From a virus, in the IMG/VR virus record IMGVR_UViG_3300031226_000004, positions 1 to 45,911 of that record: a DNA stretch of 45,911 nt; one strand, given 5' to 3'. The position numbers were made by a program, and so were the translations under genes. Below, one piece after another: positions 37,515 to 45,307 of this stretch (position 1 is its first letter; each line of letters starts with the position of its first letter). The notes beneath the pieces were generated by a model that saw only the letters and a program-made list of their open reading frames with translations, was not told the DNA's origin and searched no databases.

Positions 37515-38028
37515 GAACTACCGCTCGCGCCTAGCCATTCCGTACATCACCCCCGGTGGGGTCGTTAACTTCACGTTCCGGTGCATCGAGAACCACGTCT
37601 GCAAGGACGTGGTTCGCTACGTGGACGACAAGGGCAAGGAGCACACCTGCCGCAAGTACCTGGCGGCGGACGGGGAACGCACCCTGTTCAATGTCGGCGA
37701 CTTCAAGCGTGAGGGCAATGCCCTCTACGTGTGCGAGGGAGAGATCGACACGCTGACGCTGTCAGCGTGTGGCTTCCCCTCCATCGGCATCCCTGGCGTG
37801 AAGAACTGGAAGGCGCACTACACCCGCTGCTTCGCCGACTACGTGGATGGCGGGCAGCTCTTCTGTGTCGCTGACGGCGATGCAGCGGGGGCGGGCATGG
37901 CCCGCTTCCTGTCTCAGGAGATCAAAGCCAGGCCCATACGCCCGCCCAAGGGCGAAGACATCAATTCGATCTACAGCAAAGGAGGGGCGGATGCCGTCCG
38001 AACCTGGCTCTCCGGAGCCACGAGCTAG
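37339..38028 (+). CDS. Primase TOPRIM part
   Basis: 229 aa, GTG at 37339. Residues 11-50 (..FYEQAASQYQRDLSSDTAAQDYL.. ..FRLGSV..) and the TOPRIM core EGEID (133-137) and DGDAAG (179-184) are those of DnaG-like primases. Zinc and TOPRIM parts are in different frames with a 176-base overlap, so either two proteins cooperate or a frameshift joins them. A GGAG lies about 10 bases before the GTG, which favours separate initiation. Confidence 0.78.
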   Translation: MELPSPEQKVFYEQAASQYQRDLSSDTAAQDYLKGRGIGPELAGLFRLGSVQSPLLGHENYRSRLAIPYITPGGVVNFTFRCIENHVCKDVVRYVDDKGKEHTCRKYLAADGERTLFNVGDFKREGNALYVCEGEIDTLTLSACGFPSIGIPGVKNWKAHYTRCFADYVDGGQLFCVADGDAAGAGMARFLSQEIKARPIRPPKGEDINSIYSKGGADAVRTWLSGATS

Positions 38029-38335
38029 CCTGCGTGCGCTGCTGAGCGCACGGGGCTGGGCCCCAGGCAATGACCTGGAAGGAATGCTTACCACCGAGGA
38101 GCAGCAGGCCATCGTCGCTGGCGAGCCCTACTGCTACCGCTGCGGCAAGCCCGCGTCCTCATTCGCGGAGTACGACCAATACATCGACCCCTGCCCCGAC
38201 AGGGCTGAGGCCGTACGCCACGAAGAGGGCACCTACAACCCCAACACCAACCGCTTCGCCTGCGACGAGTGCTACATCGCCATCGGCATGCCCGCTGGCG
38301 AGCCGGGCGACGCGTACGGATGGAAGGCGCCATGA
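37991..38335 (+). CDS. Zinc-binding protein of the replication module
   Basis: 114 aa, ATG with an AAAGGAGG Shine-Dalgarno. CYRCG, then CPDR and CDECY further on: two or three metal-binding knuckles. Starts inside the end of the primase gene. First of a string of tiny zinc-knuckle genes. No family recognised. Confidence 0.6.
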   Translation: MPSEPGSPEPRASLRALLSARGWAPGNDLEGMLTTEEQQAIVAGEPYCYRCGKPASSFAEYDQYIDPCPDRAEAVRHEEGTYNPNTNRFACDECYIAIGMPAGEPGDAYGWKAP

Positions 38336-38433
38336 GCTGCCCCGTGCCTCCCGGCGAGGAGCACTACCCCATCGAGACCGTCGTTGACGGTGTCCCTGTC
38401 CGGATGTGTGCCAAATGCCAACTCGTCTACTGA
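38332..38433 (+). CDS. 33-aa zinc-knuckle micro-protein
   Basis: MSCPVPPGEEHYPIETVV.. with CAKC near the end; ATG overlaps the previous stop. Cys3, His11 and CAKC could hold one zinc ion. Confidence 0.45.
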   Translation: MSCPVPPGEEHYPIETVVDGVPVRMCAKCQLVY

Positions 38434-38501
38434 ACGGCACCTGCCCGCGCTGCAACGAGCCCTACCCCTGCCTTGTCTGTGCTCCGAAAGGATCTGCGTG
38501 A
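38415..38501 (+). CDS. 28-aa zinc-knuckle micro-protein
   Basis: MPTRLLNGTCPRCNEPYPC.. : CPRC and CLVC form a complete four-cysteine site within 13 residues. It overlaps the genes on both sides (starts inside the previous one; stop overlaps the next GTG). Confidence 0.4.
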   Translation: MPTRLLNGTCPRCNEPYPCLVCAPKGSA

Positions 38502-39040
38502 AGCACAACCTCAAGCAGTTGCTCCACCTGACGATGGCCCGAGACTTCACAGTCCGGGCCATCCGCGCGTGGCGCAAGCTGCTGCCCGACTGGACCCCCA
38601 CCCTGGACATGCTGCGGGACCTGGACATCAGGCCGCACGAGCACATCGCGGCCGTCCGCATCGTGGCCACCGGCTGGGAGGCCAACGACCCCCGCTGGGA
38701 CGTGCTGATGGCGCTGCTGGAGTACGAGCGCCGCGAGGCCATCAAGGAGTGCGTCTCCTCCTGCGAGGAGGACGCCTATCTCAAGGCGCTGGACGAGAGT
38801 ATCCAGCCGCTGCCTTCGGCGCCGGTATGCCCGCCAGGTGAATGTACCTGGCCCGACTGTGGCTGCCCCGAGATCGAGCAGCCACCCGTGCGTCAGGTCG
38901 TCATCCCCTTCAAGGTCGTCAATCGCGCCGGACAGGTCTTCCACTCCGGCGAGACCACCGTCGAGACGCCGCTCAAGGCGGCCTTCCTGAACAACGTCCG
39001 ACTCGTCAAGCACCTGCGGGAGAAGAACATCGATGCCTGA
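38498..39040 (+). CDS. Early protein, unknown function
   Basis: 180 aa from a GTG at 38498 with GAAAGGA upstream. N-terminal helices (MKHNLKQLLHLTMARDFTV.. ..RAWRKLLPDW..), a middle zone with CTWPDCGC, and a C-terminal strand-helix unit (..VVIPFKVVNRAGQVFHSGE.. ..LKAAFLNNVRLVKHL..). Could bind zinc. No known domain. Confidence 0.5.
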   Translation: MKHNLKQLLHLTMARDFTVRAIRAWRKLLPDWTPTLDMLRDLDIRPHEHIAAVRIVATGWEANDPRWDVLMALLEYERREAIKECVSSCEEDAYLKALDESIQPLPSAPVCPPGECTWPDCGCPEIEQPPVRQVVIPFKVVNRAGQVFHSGETTVETPLKAAFLNNVRLVKHLREKNIDA

Positions 39041-39164
39041 AACCGGCCCCTGCGCCCACAACAACCGCATCTACACCGACACCCAGGGCCCCAACAACAC
39101 CATCATCGTCAAAGTCACCTGCGCCACCTGTGGTGCCGACCTGGGCAGTTATCAACGACCGTGA
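39033..39164 (+). CDS. 43-aa zinc-ribbon-like micro-protein
   Basis: Starts CAHNN.. near the N-terminus and has CATCG in the second half; Cys7, His9, Cys30 and Cys33 can make one zinc site. ATG overlaps the previous gene's end; TGA overlaps the next GTG. Confidence 0.45.
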   Translation: MPETGPCAHNNRIYTDTQGPNNTIIVKVTCATCGADLGSYQRP

Positions 39165-39262
39165 ACACCCTGGCCGCAGTGACTAGCCAGACCGGCAACG
39201 GGGGAGGCGGAGGCCTTGTACTCCTGCTGGTGGTCTGGCTCTTGTTCTGGAGGAAGAAATGA
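39161..39262 (+). CDS. 33-aa membrane micro-protein
   Basis: GTG start overlapping the previous stop. A Gly-rich turn is followed by one hydrophobic span (..GLVLLLVVWLLFW) and a basic end (RKK). Sits between two zinc-knuckle micro-genes. Confidence 0.4.
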   Translation: MNTLAAVTSQTGNGGGGGLVLLLVVWLLFWRKK

Positions 39263-39351
39263 CCGACAACGGATGTACGCACGCGAGCGCCAGCGTGGAC
39301 AGCAACGGCCGGATCGTCTGCAACAGCTGCGGCATGGTGCTGCATGGCTGA
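39259..39351 (+). CDS. 30-aa zinc-knuckle micro-protein
   Basis: MTDNGCTHASASVDSNG.. then CNSCG: Cys6, His8 and CNSC give a full metal site, almost the same layout as the 39033 gene. ATG overlaps the previous stop. Confidence 0.4.
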   Translation: MTDNGCTHASASVDSNGRIVCNSCGMVLHG

Positions 39352-39859
39352 TCGCCCCATGGCCGTGGTCTTCGCGTGCGGCGACGGCCGTACGTACGAG
39401 GTCTACGTGCCCCCCGGATTCGCCTTCACGGTGGCTCGGGGGGGCATCCTGATCCTTCGCGAGGATTCAGAAGTGCTGGGCATCGTCAGTGCCCGGCCCA
39501 TTGGAGGAGAGGCTCATGCCGCTGAAGGTGAGCAGCAACAGCAAGGGCACGTGGATCACGTGGACGACACCGGACGAGAGCGTGTCGTCGACCTTCAGGG
39601 TCAACCCGGAAGCGCCGGACGAGAAGATCCTGGAAGTGCTCTTCAAGGCGACGCGGTTCATCGCAGCGCAGATGGGAGCGCTGGCAGTGGAGATAGCGGA
39701 ACTGGAGCTGGAGATCATGGGAACGACTGCTGCCCCGACCCCGCAGCCTGCACTGGGGCCTGCCAGCCGGATGACTACGACGACGACCACGGCGCCATCT
39801 GGCCCGTCTATGGCGGACCCGAACGCGGAGCGGATTCTGATGACGCCCGCGAAGTCTGA
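39344..39859 (+). CDS. Small protein with a long out-of-frame overlap
   Basis: 171 aa as read; the first 55 (..MAVVFACGDGRTYEVYVPPGFAFTVARGG..) look like a genuine small fold. After that the frame overlaps the next gene by more than 340 bases and becomes Gly/Asp/Gln-rich. Either the C-terminus is not conserved, or the stop has been lost, or a frameshift is present. Confidence 0.4.
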   Translation: MADRPMAVVFACGDGRTYEVYVPPGFAFTVARGGILILREDSEVLGIVSARPIGGEAHAAEGEQQQQGHVDHVDDTGRERVVDLQGQPGSAGREDPGSALQGDAVHRSADGSAGSGDSGTGAGDHGNDCCPDPAACTGACQPDDYDDDHGAIWPVYGGPERGADSDDAREV

Positions 39860-39986
39860 TCTGCCTGCGGGCGGTGTCCCCATCACCACCTTCGGGTGGT
39901 CGTCCATGCCCACCACGTCGGTGCCCGCAGAGCTTGCGGCGCCGGAGGCGGGCGGCTGGGAAATGATCCCGCCCGGGGAGCTGTGA
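39516..39986 (+). CDS. Early protein with helical core and Thr/Pro linker
   Basis: 156 aa from the ATG at 39516 with GGAGGAGAGG. A beta start (..GTWITWTTPDESVSSTF..), a coiled-coil-like helix (..FIAAQMGALAVEIAELELEIM..), then Thr/Pro-rich repeats and a short Trp-containing end. No enzymatic motif. Its TGA overlaps the next ATG. Confidence 0.55.
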   Translation: MPLKVSSNSKGTWITWTTPDESVSSTFRVNPEAPDEKILEVLFKATRFIAAQMGALAVEIAELELEIMGTTAAPTPQPALGPASRMTTTTTTAPSGPSMADPNAERILMTPAKSDLPAGGVPITTFGWSSMPTTSVPAELAAPEAGGWEMIPPGEL

Positions 39987-40216
39987 TGAGTGCAGAGGAA
40001 GAGCTGTTCTCCCTGGCCTGCCAGGACATGCCGGTCAGCCCGGACGAGATCCGGGCTGCCATGAGGGCCTGGGCCAGCGAGCTGGCGGACAAGGTGCGCG
40101 ACGTGGACTCCTGGCCGGAGGCCAGGAACTACGCCCAGGGCACGATGTACACCTATCGCTCCTTCGCTCGCCGCTGTGCGGCACAGATCGATCCGAGGGA
40201 GCACGGTGGACCCTGA
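39986..40216 (+). CDS. Small helical protein
   Basis: 76 aa, ATG overlapping the previous stop. Predominantly helical, acidic at the start (MSAEEELFSLACQDMPVSPDE..) and basic at the end. No domain recognised. Confidence 0.5.
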   Translation: MSAEEELFSLACQDMPVSPDEIRAAMRAWASELADKVRDVDSWPEARNYAQGTMYTYRSFARRCAAQIDPREHGGP

Positions 40217-40391
40217 ACAGGAGATCAACGCCTACCTGCGCAGCAAGGGCGTACAGCATGCCGTGCTCAAGGACATGCTGGACCAGTTCGCACACAACCT
40301 GGCTCAGGCGCAGCGTCTCGCATTGATCGCCGATCCCGAGATGGGCACGCTAGCGCTGATCGATCTCATAGATCCCGAGGTCGAGAAGTGA
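40206..40391 (+). CDS. Small helical protein
   Basis: 61 aa, GTG inside the previous gene's end. ..NAYLRSKGVQHAVLKDMLDQFAHNLAQ.. is a helical bundle pattern. Unknown function. Its TGA overlaps the next GTG. Confidence 0.5.
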   Translation: MDPEQEINAYLRSKGVQHAVLKDMLDQFAHNLAQAQRLALIADPEMGTLALIDLIDPEVEK

Positions 40392-40486
40392 GAGACCTTT
40401 ACTGGACACCACGGCACTGGGTGCACAGGCTCTTCCATCGCCAGATGCACCTGGAGATGTGCTCGCACCGGAGGTGCAAGGGATGA
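40388..40486 (+). CDS. 32-aa basic micro-protein
   Basis: GTG start overlapping the previous stop. Rich in His, Arg and Trp (..TPRHWVHRLFHRQMH..) with CSHRRC near the end, which can hold a metal ion. Coupled to the next ATG. Confidence 0.35.
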   Translation: MRDLYWTPRHWVHRLFHRQMHLEMCSHRRCKG

Positions 40487-40731
40487 AGAACAACATGATC
40501 GGTTTCGTTCAGGAGTACTACACGCTCCAGAACGCCGATGGTCATGACCTGGCTCTTACGACGGACAACCACTGGCTCACCGAAGATATCGCCGCAGAGG
40601 CGGCCATCCGTGCGTGCGCGGAGTACAAGGACGTCATCATGGTGCGCAAGCACGTGGACGAGGTGGTCCGTGTCTTCCAGGCCGTGACCACGGTGGAAGA
40701 GGTTGTGGATACGTCCGCTGTGGCATCCTGA
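40483..40731 (+). CDS. Last gene of the early arm, unknown function
   Basis: 82 aa from the ATG at 40483. Short alpha/beta protein (..MIGFVQEYYTLQNADGHDLALTT.. ..AAEAAIRACAEYKDVIMVRKHVDEVV..) with no catalytic motif. Followed by the hairpin that separates the converging arms. Confidence 0.5.
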   Translation: MKNNMIGFVQEYYTLQNADGHDLALTTDNHWLTEDIAAEAAIRACAEYKDVIMVRKHVDEVVRVFQAVTTVEEVVDTSAVAS

Positions 40732-40770
40732 CGGAGCCGGTTTCTTTCCTCTCCTCCGGTGCCGCTGCCC

Positions 40771-40799
40771 CCACCGATGTCTGCCGACTCGGTGGGGGT
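40771..40799. terminator. Convergent-arm hairpin
   Basis: CCCCACCGA / TCGGTGGGG, 9 bp with an 11-base loop, lies between the converging early and late arms. No long T-run on either side, but its position fits a bidirectional transcription stop. Confidence 0.55.
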
Positions 40800-40806
40800 C
40801 AGTGCG

Positions 40807-41088
40807 TTACTCGGCCGGAGGCACCTGGCGGTTCTGCTCCGTCAGGGCTTCTGCCACGGCGTCCTTGATCTTCTGCTTCAGGATGCCGTTGGTGTTCTCG
40901 TGGATGGTGCTCAGCACCTGGTCCTGGCTGTCGCTGCGCGAGTTGACGGCCTGGATCACGAACAGGGCCGTGAGGATCGGCGTCACGACGCCGATGTACG
41001 TGCCCACGTCCTTGTCCTTCAAGGTCAGGATGACGAGTCCGGCCACGATCACCAGCAGTGCGGCCACTTGGAGCGCGGTGATTCTCAA
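40807..41088 (-). CDS. Holin candidate (two membrane spans)
   Basis: 93 aa, TTG start with GGAGGATTAG before it. Two hydrophobic segments (..LQVAALLVIVAGLVILTL.. and ..YIGVVTPILTALFVIQAV..) separated by KDKDVG, then a charged coiled-coil tail (..ILKQKIKDAVAEAL..). This is typical of small phage holins that release the endolysin. It is the last late gene on the minus arm. Confidence 0.65.
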   Translation of the reverse strand: MRITALQVAALLVIVAGLVILTLKDKDVGTYIGVVTPILTALFVIQAVNSRSDSQDQVLSTIHENTNGILKQKIKDAVAEALTEQNRQVPPAE

Positions 41089-41098
41089 CTAATCCTCC

Positions 41099-41437
41099 TC
41101 AGTACTTTCTGACGGGCGGCCCGTCCGCCTCTACCTGCCATGGTCTGAGCTTGTCGATCACGACGGCAGTCGCCTCGTCGAGGAAGCCCGTCACGGGTAC
41201 CCCATAGAGAGCCTGTACGCCCCGCAGAGAGGCCCGGGTGGCCTCGTTCATGCCACCGGTCACCGGGATGCGCAGAGCGCGCTGAGCGATCCGTATGGCC
41301 TCGTGCTCGCCCTCGCTGACGGGGGCGACGATGTCCCGCTCGAACCACTCAGGCCTGCCAGGGATCTCATCCCGGCATCCACAGAGACACGACGGGTTCT
41401 CCTCATCGTGTCGGATCAGCTCTCCCCAACGGCTCAC
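41099..41437 (-). CDS. Peptidoglycan-binding-like domain protein
   Basis: 112 aa, GTG overlapping the previous stop. Two half-repeats R-I-P-V-T-G-G-M-N-E-A-T-R-A and G-V-P-V-T-G-F-L-D-E-A-T-A match PG-binding_1-type repeats. The N-terminus has CLCGC. It precedes the holin candidate, so it may help lysis or wall anchoring. It has no catalytic domain. Confidence 0.6.
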   Translation of the reverse strand: MSRWGELIRHDEENPSCLCGCRDEIPGRPEWFERDIVAPVSEGEHEAIRIAQRALRIPVTGGMNEATRASLRGVQALYGVPVTGFLDEATAVVIDKLRPWQVEADGPPVRKY

Positions 41438-41799
41438 TGGCCCTCACCGCAGGCCCAATGCCAGGTCTGGCCGTCGCCGTCTGGCGAGCGAACCTCGTCG
41501 TGGTCGCACTGCCAGTCCTGGAAATTCTGCCCGGGAATATGCACCCGCAACATGGCGCCGTGACCGAAGGTCTCGGTCTCCATGACGATGGCTGCCCGAC
41601 ATACGCCGTCGTCCCAGTAGTGGACGATGTCGCCCACCTCGGGTGGGCGCTCCGCCTTCGTCTCCCGTTTCATGCGGGCGTACGACATGAAGGGTCCACC
41701 TTCAGCCTGCTGTGCCGTCTCCAGGCTCTCCATGTACTCCTTCGACGGACGCTTCGGCGTCCCGTCGTCGTTCCACAGATCCGGGTCCAGAATCTCCAT
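41434..41799 (-). CDS. Small protein, paralogue of the 18262 gene
   Basis: 121 aa from the ATG at 41799 (a GTG two codons earlier is too close to the GGAGAGG Shine-Dalgarno). The second half shares V-H-Y-W-D-D-G-V-C-R-A-A-I-V-M-E-T and the G-x-T-W-H-W ending with the 83-aa gene at 18262. The longer N-terminus is helical (..KEYMESLETAQQAEGG..). Its stop overlaps the next GTG. Function unknown. Confidence 0.6.
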   Translation of the reverse strand: MEILDPDLWNDDGTPKRPSKEYMESLETAQQAEGGPFMSYARMKRETKAERPPEVGDIVHYWDDGVCRAAIVMETETFGHGAMLRVHIPGQNFQDWQCDHDEVRSPDGDGQTWHWACGEGQ

Positions 41800-41953
41800 G
41801 GTCACGTCCTCTCCAGTGGCACCAGCAGATGCATTTAGCCCCGCAGAACTTACATTCTGCGGGGCGCTTGGGCCCTGCCTGTCCGTGCTTGTTCTGGCAG
41901 TACGCGTGCTGCCGGTGGCGGCAGCCGGTTGACCAGTACAGATGCCACTTCAC
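41702..41953 (-). CDS. Small Cys/His-rich protein overlapping two genes
   Basis: 83 aa from a GTG (TAGTG overlap with the previous stop). The first 45 residues are strongly zinc-like: WHLYWSTGCRHRQHAYC.. and CKFCGAKCICWCH. After that the frame overlaps the following gene by about 100 bases and turns acidic. Resembles other small phage zinc proteins; the C-terminal part may not matter. Confidence 0.45.
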   Translation of the reverse strand: MKWHLYWSTGCRHRQHAYCQNKHGQAGPKRPAECKFCGAKCICWCHWRGRDHGDSGPGSVERRRDAEASVEGVHGEPGDGTAG

Positions 41954-43899
41954 TACGAGACCACGTCGGCGATTGTCCGAAGCTGAACGGTGAGGTAACC
42001 GCCGTAGACGTTGGCGTTGTTGGCTGGCTGCGCCAGCATCCGGAACTCGAAGTCGTCCACGACCACCGTCCAGGTGCGGGACAGGTTCAAGTCCTGGAAG
42101 GTGATGGAGTCGCCCTTCTGGGCGAGCTGCTCGAACTGCTCCAGCCGGTCCAGGCAGCGGCCCTCGTACCCGTCCCACTGACCGTTATGGTCGACCTCCC
42201 GGTCGAAGCACAGTAGTGGCACTGTGAATACGCGCTGGCGAATCACGCCCGGCATGGCCTTGAGCTGCCAGCCGTTGACCTCCGGACCGAGCGCGGTATT
42301 CGATCCGGAGCGCGTGAAGTCGAGGCGCACCTGGAGCCACTCAACTGCGGTCGAGGGCGCAGCGAGACCAATGTCTGTGATGAACTGCGAGGAGTTCTCG
42401 CTCACCGAAATGACCGAGGTCTGCGTACCACTCGGATCGATGACCGAGGCAGCCACGGTGCCGAAGTAGCCCTGTGGCATACGCACCGTGAGGAACTTGA
42501 AGAGCTTCGGTTCGAGTGTGCTGTAGCGAATGCGACCCGTGTTGTAGTAGCCGGTCGGCTCCAGCACCGTGGCCGACTCCAGGTAGGACCCCTGTCCTAC
42601 CTGGCCGATCACCATGCGGTCGGATGTGCCGAAGTTCGTCACACCCGTGACGGCTCCCGTCAGATGCGTTTGCAGATCCGTTGCATACGCGAAGCGCAAG
42701 GACGCCGACGAGGAGTTGTCGTAAATCGGCTGCGACAGGTCCACCCGGTACAGGCCGGAGAACCCGTCGATGCCCGCAGGCATCCCGACGAAGAAGAACC
42801 GGTCATAGGCACCGATGGACTGCACACCCGCCTGGCCAGCGGCCACCGTGAAGAGCAACGGGCCGTAGACGATGTCACCGGAGGTGTCATCGATCTGCCC
42901 CACACGGAAACCACGGTTGGTGCCGATGCCGATGAAGCTACCCAGGTAGCAGTTCATCGAGAGCACGATCTCCCCCATGGGGAGCTGGCAGGCCTGGATA
43001 CCGCCTGAGGCCAGCGTCGGCACGTTGCCGGAGGTGTCCAGGGTGAGCTTGTAGATCTGGCTCTGGTTGCCCGCGTAGCCGGACACATAGATGGAGTTCG
43101 TGCCCTCCGCGAAGGCGGTGAACACGAAGGACGCATTGAGGTGCGTGAACTTGGCGGTCGGCAGCACCGGCGGGGCGCCGCCGACCAGCTCGTAGACCTT
43201 GTTGTCGATGGCCGCCATGAGGCGCCCCTTTACCCAGGCGCACACCGTGTTGGCGGAGCCGGTGTTCCAGAGCTTGGCGCCAGCGCCGGTGCCCGTACCG
43301 GACCAGATGCCGACCGAGTCGGCCGCGTAGTACTTCGTCCCATCCGAAGCCAGGGAGTTGATGGTGTTGGCACCACCCCACGTAATCGTGGTGGTGGACG
43401 CTCCGTCGTCCGACTTCAGGTTGGTGGAATAGCCCGCGTAGAAGGAATCCGTGCCGCCGTTCTTCCAGCCGACCACATAGTGGTTCAGGCCGGACGCGTC
43501 GGCGATGCGCTGCACAGTTGAGCGTAGGAGAGTCAACTTGCCGTTGGTCCACGGGTTCAGGCCGACGCTGTGGCCAAACTGAATCGTGTGCCGGTTCTGA
43601 AGGTTGGCAGCAGAGACCTGGTCCGGGTCCTGGTAGAGGATGCCTTCGCCGCCAATGAACGTGGACTGGTTGCGCAGCCACCAGTTCGCCAGCGACTGCT
43701 CGCCCGGCTCACGGTTGTTGTCGAACTGGTCCTTGCGCATGGGCGCCAGCCCCCGCAGGTACGGGTGCTGGTCATCCGACGCGGAGATGAAGGCCATGCC
43801 GCCCAGGGCGAAGTCATAGGCAGCCGTGCCCAGGGTGGTGGTGGCACCGCTGGCCACCGACCGCCCGAGTCCGAACGGAAGGCGATCGACGATGCTCAC
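41953..43899 (-). CDS. Large tail protein (beta-propeller-like repeats)
   Basis: 648 aa, GTG with GGAGGCGCA. A repeating beta pattern of about 40-50 residues (..SIGAYDRFFFVGMP.., ..NSIYVSGYAGNQSQIYKL.., ..DGTKYYAADSVGIW..) is typical of propeller-like tail nozzle or appendage proteins. The C-terminal 150 residues look like a separate beta domain (..WTVVVDDFEFRML..). It follows the fibre gene and likely forms the tail tip or knob. No enzymatic motif seen. Confidence 0.65.
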   Translation of the reverse strand: MSIVDRLPFGLGRSVASGATTTLGTAAYDFALGGMAFISASDDQHPYLRGLAPMRKDQFDNNREPGEQSLANWWLRNQSTFIGGEGILYQDPDQVSAANLQNRHTIQFGHSVGLNPWTNGKLTLLRSTVQRIADASGLNHYVVGWKNGGTDSFYAGYSTNLKSDDGASTTTITWGGANTINSLASDGTKYYAADSVGIWSGTGTGAGAKLWNTGSANTVCAWVKGRLMAAIDNKVYELVGGAPPVLPTAKFTHLNASFVFTAFAEGTNSIYVSGYAGNQSQIYKLTLDTSGNVPTLASGGIQACQLPMGEIVLSMNCYLGSFIGIGTNRGFRVGQIDDTSGDIVYGPLLFTVAAGQAGVQSIGAYDRFFFVGMPAGIDGFSGLYRVDLSQPIYDNSSSASLRFAYATDLQTHLTGAVTGVTNFGTSDRMVIGQVGQGSYLESATVLEPTGYYNTGRIRYSTLEPKLFKFLTVRMPQGYFGTVAASVIDPSGTQTSVISVSENSSQFITDIGLAAPSTAVEWLQVRLDFTRSGSNTALGPEVNGWQLKAMPGVIRQRVFTVPLLCFDREVDHNGQWDGYEGRCLDRLEQFEQLAQKGDSITFQDLNLSRTWTVVVDDFEFRMLAQPANNANVYGGYLTVQLRTIADVVS

Positions 43900-43908
43900 T
43901 GCGCCTCC

Positions 43909-45288
43909 TTAGGCCACTCGGGTCAGACGGAACCAGCTGTAGATCTTCATGGTGGTGCCCGTGGCCTGGGAGGTGGCCTGAGACCAGTCGACCGTGATGT
44001 TGCCAGCGGTGCCCGCGATCTCGAACATGCCCTTCAGCTCCAGGCCGAACACGCTGGAGGCGATGGGTACGCCGTAGGAGCGGCCGGAGCCGATGGTGCT
44101 GGCGATGGTGCGGTTACCCGACTGGGATGCGCCAACCGCCTCATTGGGCGGGTCGGTGTTGACCACGGTGGACGGGCCCACGGTGGTGTAGAAGCCGGAC
44201 ACCCCGGCAGGACCGCTGAACTGGTAGTTCAGGTCACCCGTGATGATGGTCGACGTGTAGAACAAACACCCCACCATCTCCCAGATGGTGTTGGCCGGTA
44301 CGGCGATCGACAGGTGTGGGTCGGTGCTGGGAGTGGCATTGCTCGTGACGGTCGTATCCGCCGTCTTGCGGGCGTGCAGCTCGGCGCCGACGCCGGAGAC
44401 CGTGAGGTTGCCGGTGATGCTGGCATTGAGCGCCACAGAGAGGTTGTCGTCCGTGGCCAGCGTATTGGCCGCGCTGCGGTACAGATTGGTGTCGCGCGCC
44501 AGCGCGCCAGAGCCCCACTCCAGCAGACCGGAGGCGTAGGAACGCCACCGGTCGAACGTGTCGGCCGTGACGATGGACGCGTAGCTCACGTTGGTCGACG
44601 CGGACTGCGTCGACTGGACCGTGCCGGTGTGGTTCGGGTTGCCGGAGAACGTGGGCGAGCCGGTGAAGGTACCGGCGAGTGCGCCACCCGCAGAGATGTT
44701 CGGTGCGCCGGAGAACACCACGGCGCCGTTGAAGGTCGGAGTGCCGGTGAAGGTGCCCGTCAGTGCGGCGCCTGCGGAGATAGAGGGCGTGCCGCTCAGG
44801 ACCACCGCACCATTGAAGGTGGGAGTCCCCGAGAACGTACCGGCCAGCGAACCGCCACCCGTGATGGTGGGTGCCGAGATCGCCGGAGCGGTGATCGTCT
44901 TGTTGGTCAGGGTCTGCGAGTCGGTGGTACCGACCAGCGTTCCCGCCACGCCATGCACAGCGGCGACTGCCGCTTCATGGGTGCGGAAGTCGGTGGAATC
45001 CTGCGCGTTGTACACGTGGCGCACCACGGCGCCATTGGAGTGCGATACCGCAGAGGTGCCACCGAAGGCGCGCGTGATGGTGAGCGTGCCCGCAGCATTT
45101 GCGGTGACCTTGACCAGCTCTTCGTTGGATGTACCGAAGTCCAGCGCCACCACGTAGGGCGTGGAACTGGGCCAGCCGGTCGTGCTGGCCACGGTGCAGC
45201 TGACTGCCGAGTTGTTGATATTTCCAGACAATGTAGTAGGAACGGCTATATTTGAATAGAAGTAACTGTTAGGTATTAGACTCACCAC
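43909..45288 (-). CDS. Tail fibre-like protein with 28-residue repeats
   Basis: 459 aa, GTG start (a second GTG follows). Residues 1-135 form the base (with ..FGGTSAVSHSNGAVV.. shared with the adaptor); residues 141-222 are three tandem copies of a 28-residue unit (T/S-I-S-A-G-G-A-L-A-G-T-F-T-G-T-P-T-F-N-G..). The C-terminal domain, about 230 residues, is probably receptor binding. The first 25 or so codons are AT-rich (CTA, ATA, AGT, TCA, AAT, ACA, TTG), unlike the rest, and lie next to the HNH insertion. Shine-Dalgarno is weak (AGG). Confidence 0.7.
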   Translation of the reverse strand: MVSLIPNSYFYSNIAVPTTLSGNINNSAVSCTVASTTGWPSSTPYVVALDFGTSNEELVKVTANAAGTLTITRAFGGTSAVSHSNGAVVRHVYNAQDSTDFRTHEAAVAAVHGVAGTLVGTTDSQTLTNKTITAPAISAPTITGGGSLAGTFSGTPTFNGAVVLSGTPSISAGAALTGTFTGTPTFNGAVVFSGAPNISAGGALAGTFTGSPTFSGNPNHTGTVQSTQSASTNVSYASIVTADTFDRWRSYASGLLEWGSGALARDTNLYRSAANTLATDDNLSVALNASITGNLTVSGVGAELHARKTADTTVTSNATPSTDPHLSIAVPANTIWEMVGCLFYTSTIITGDLNYQFSGPAGVSGFYTTVGPSTVVNTDPPNEAVGASQSGNRTIASTIGSGRSYGVPIASSVFGLELKGMFEIAGTAGNITVDWSQATSQATGTTMKIYSWFRLTRVA

Positions 45289-45307
45289 CTGCGGTTATAG
45301 TGAAGCC

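Noticed and set aside
41780-41830. Possible seventh Shine-Dalgarno hairpin before the 41799 gene
   Set aside because: CTGGAGAG is present but only three base pairs (CAC/GTG) can form, so it does not meet the pattern of the six early copies.
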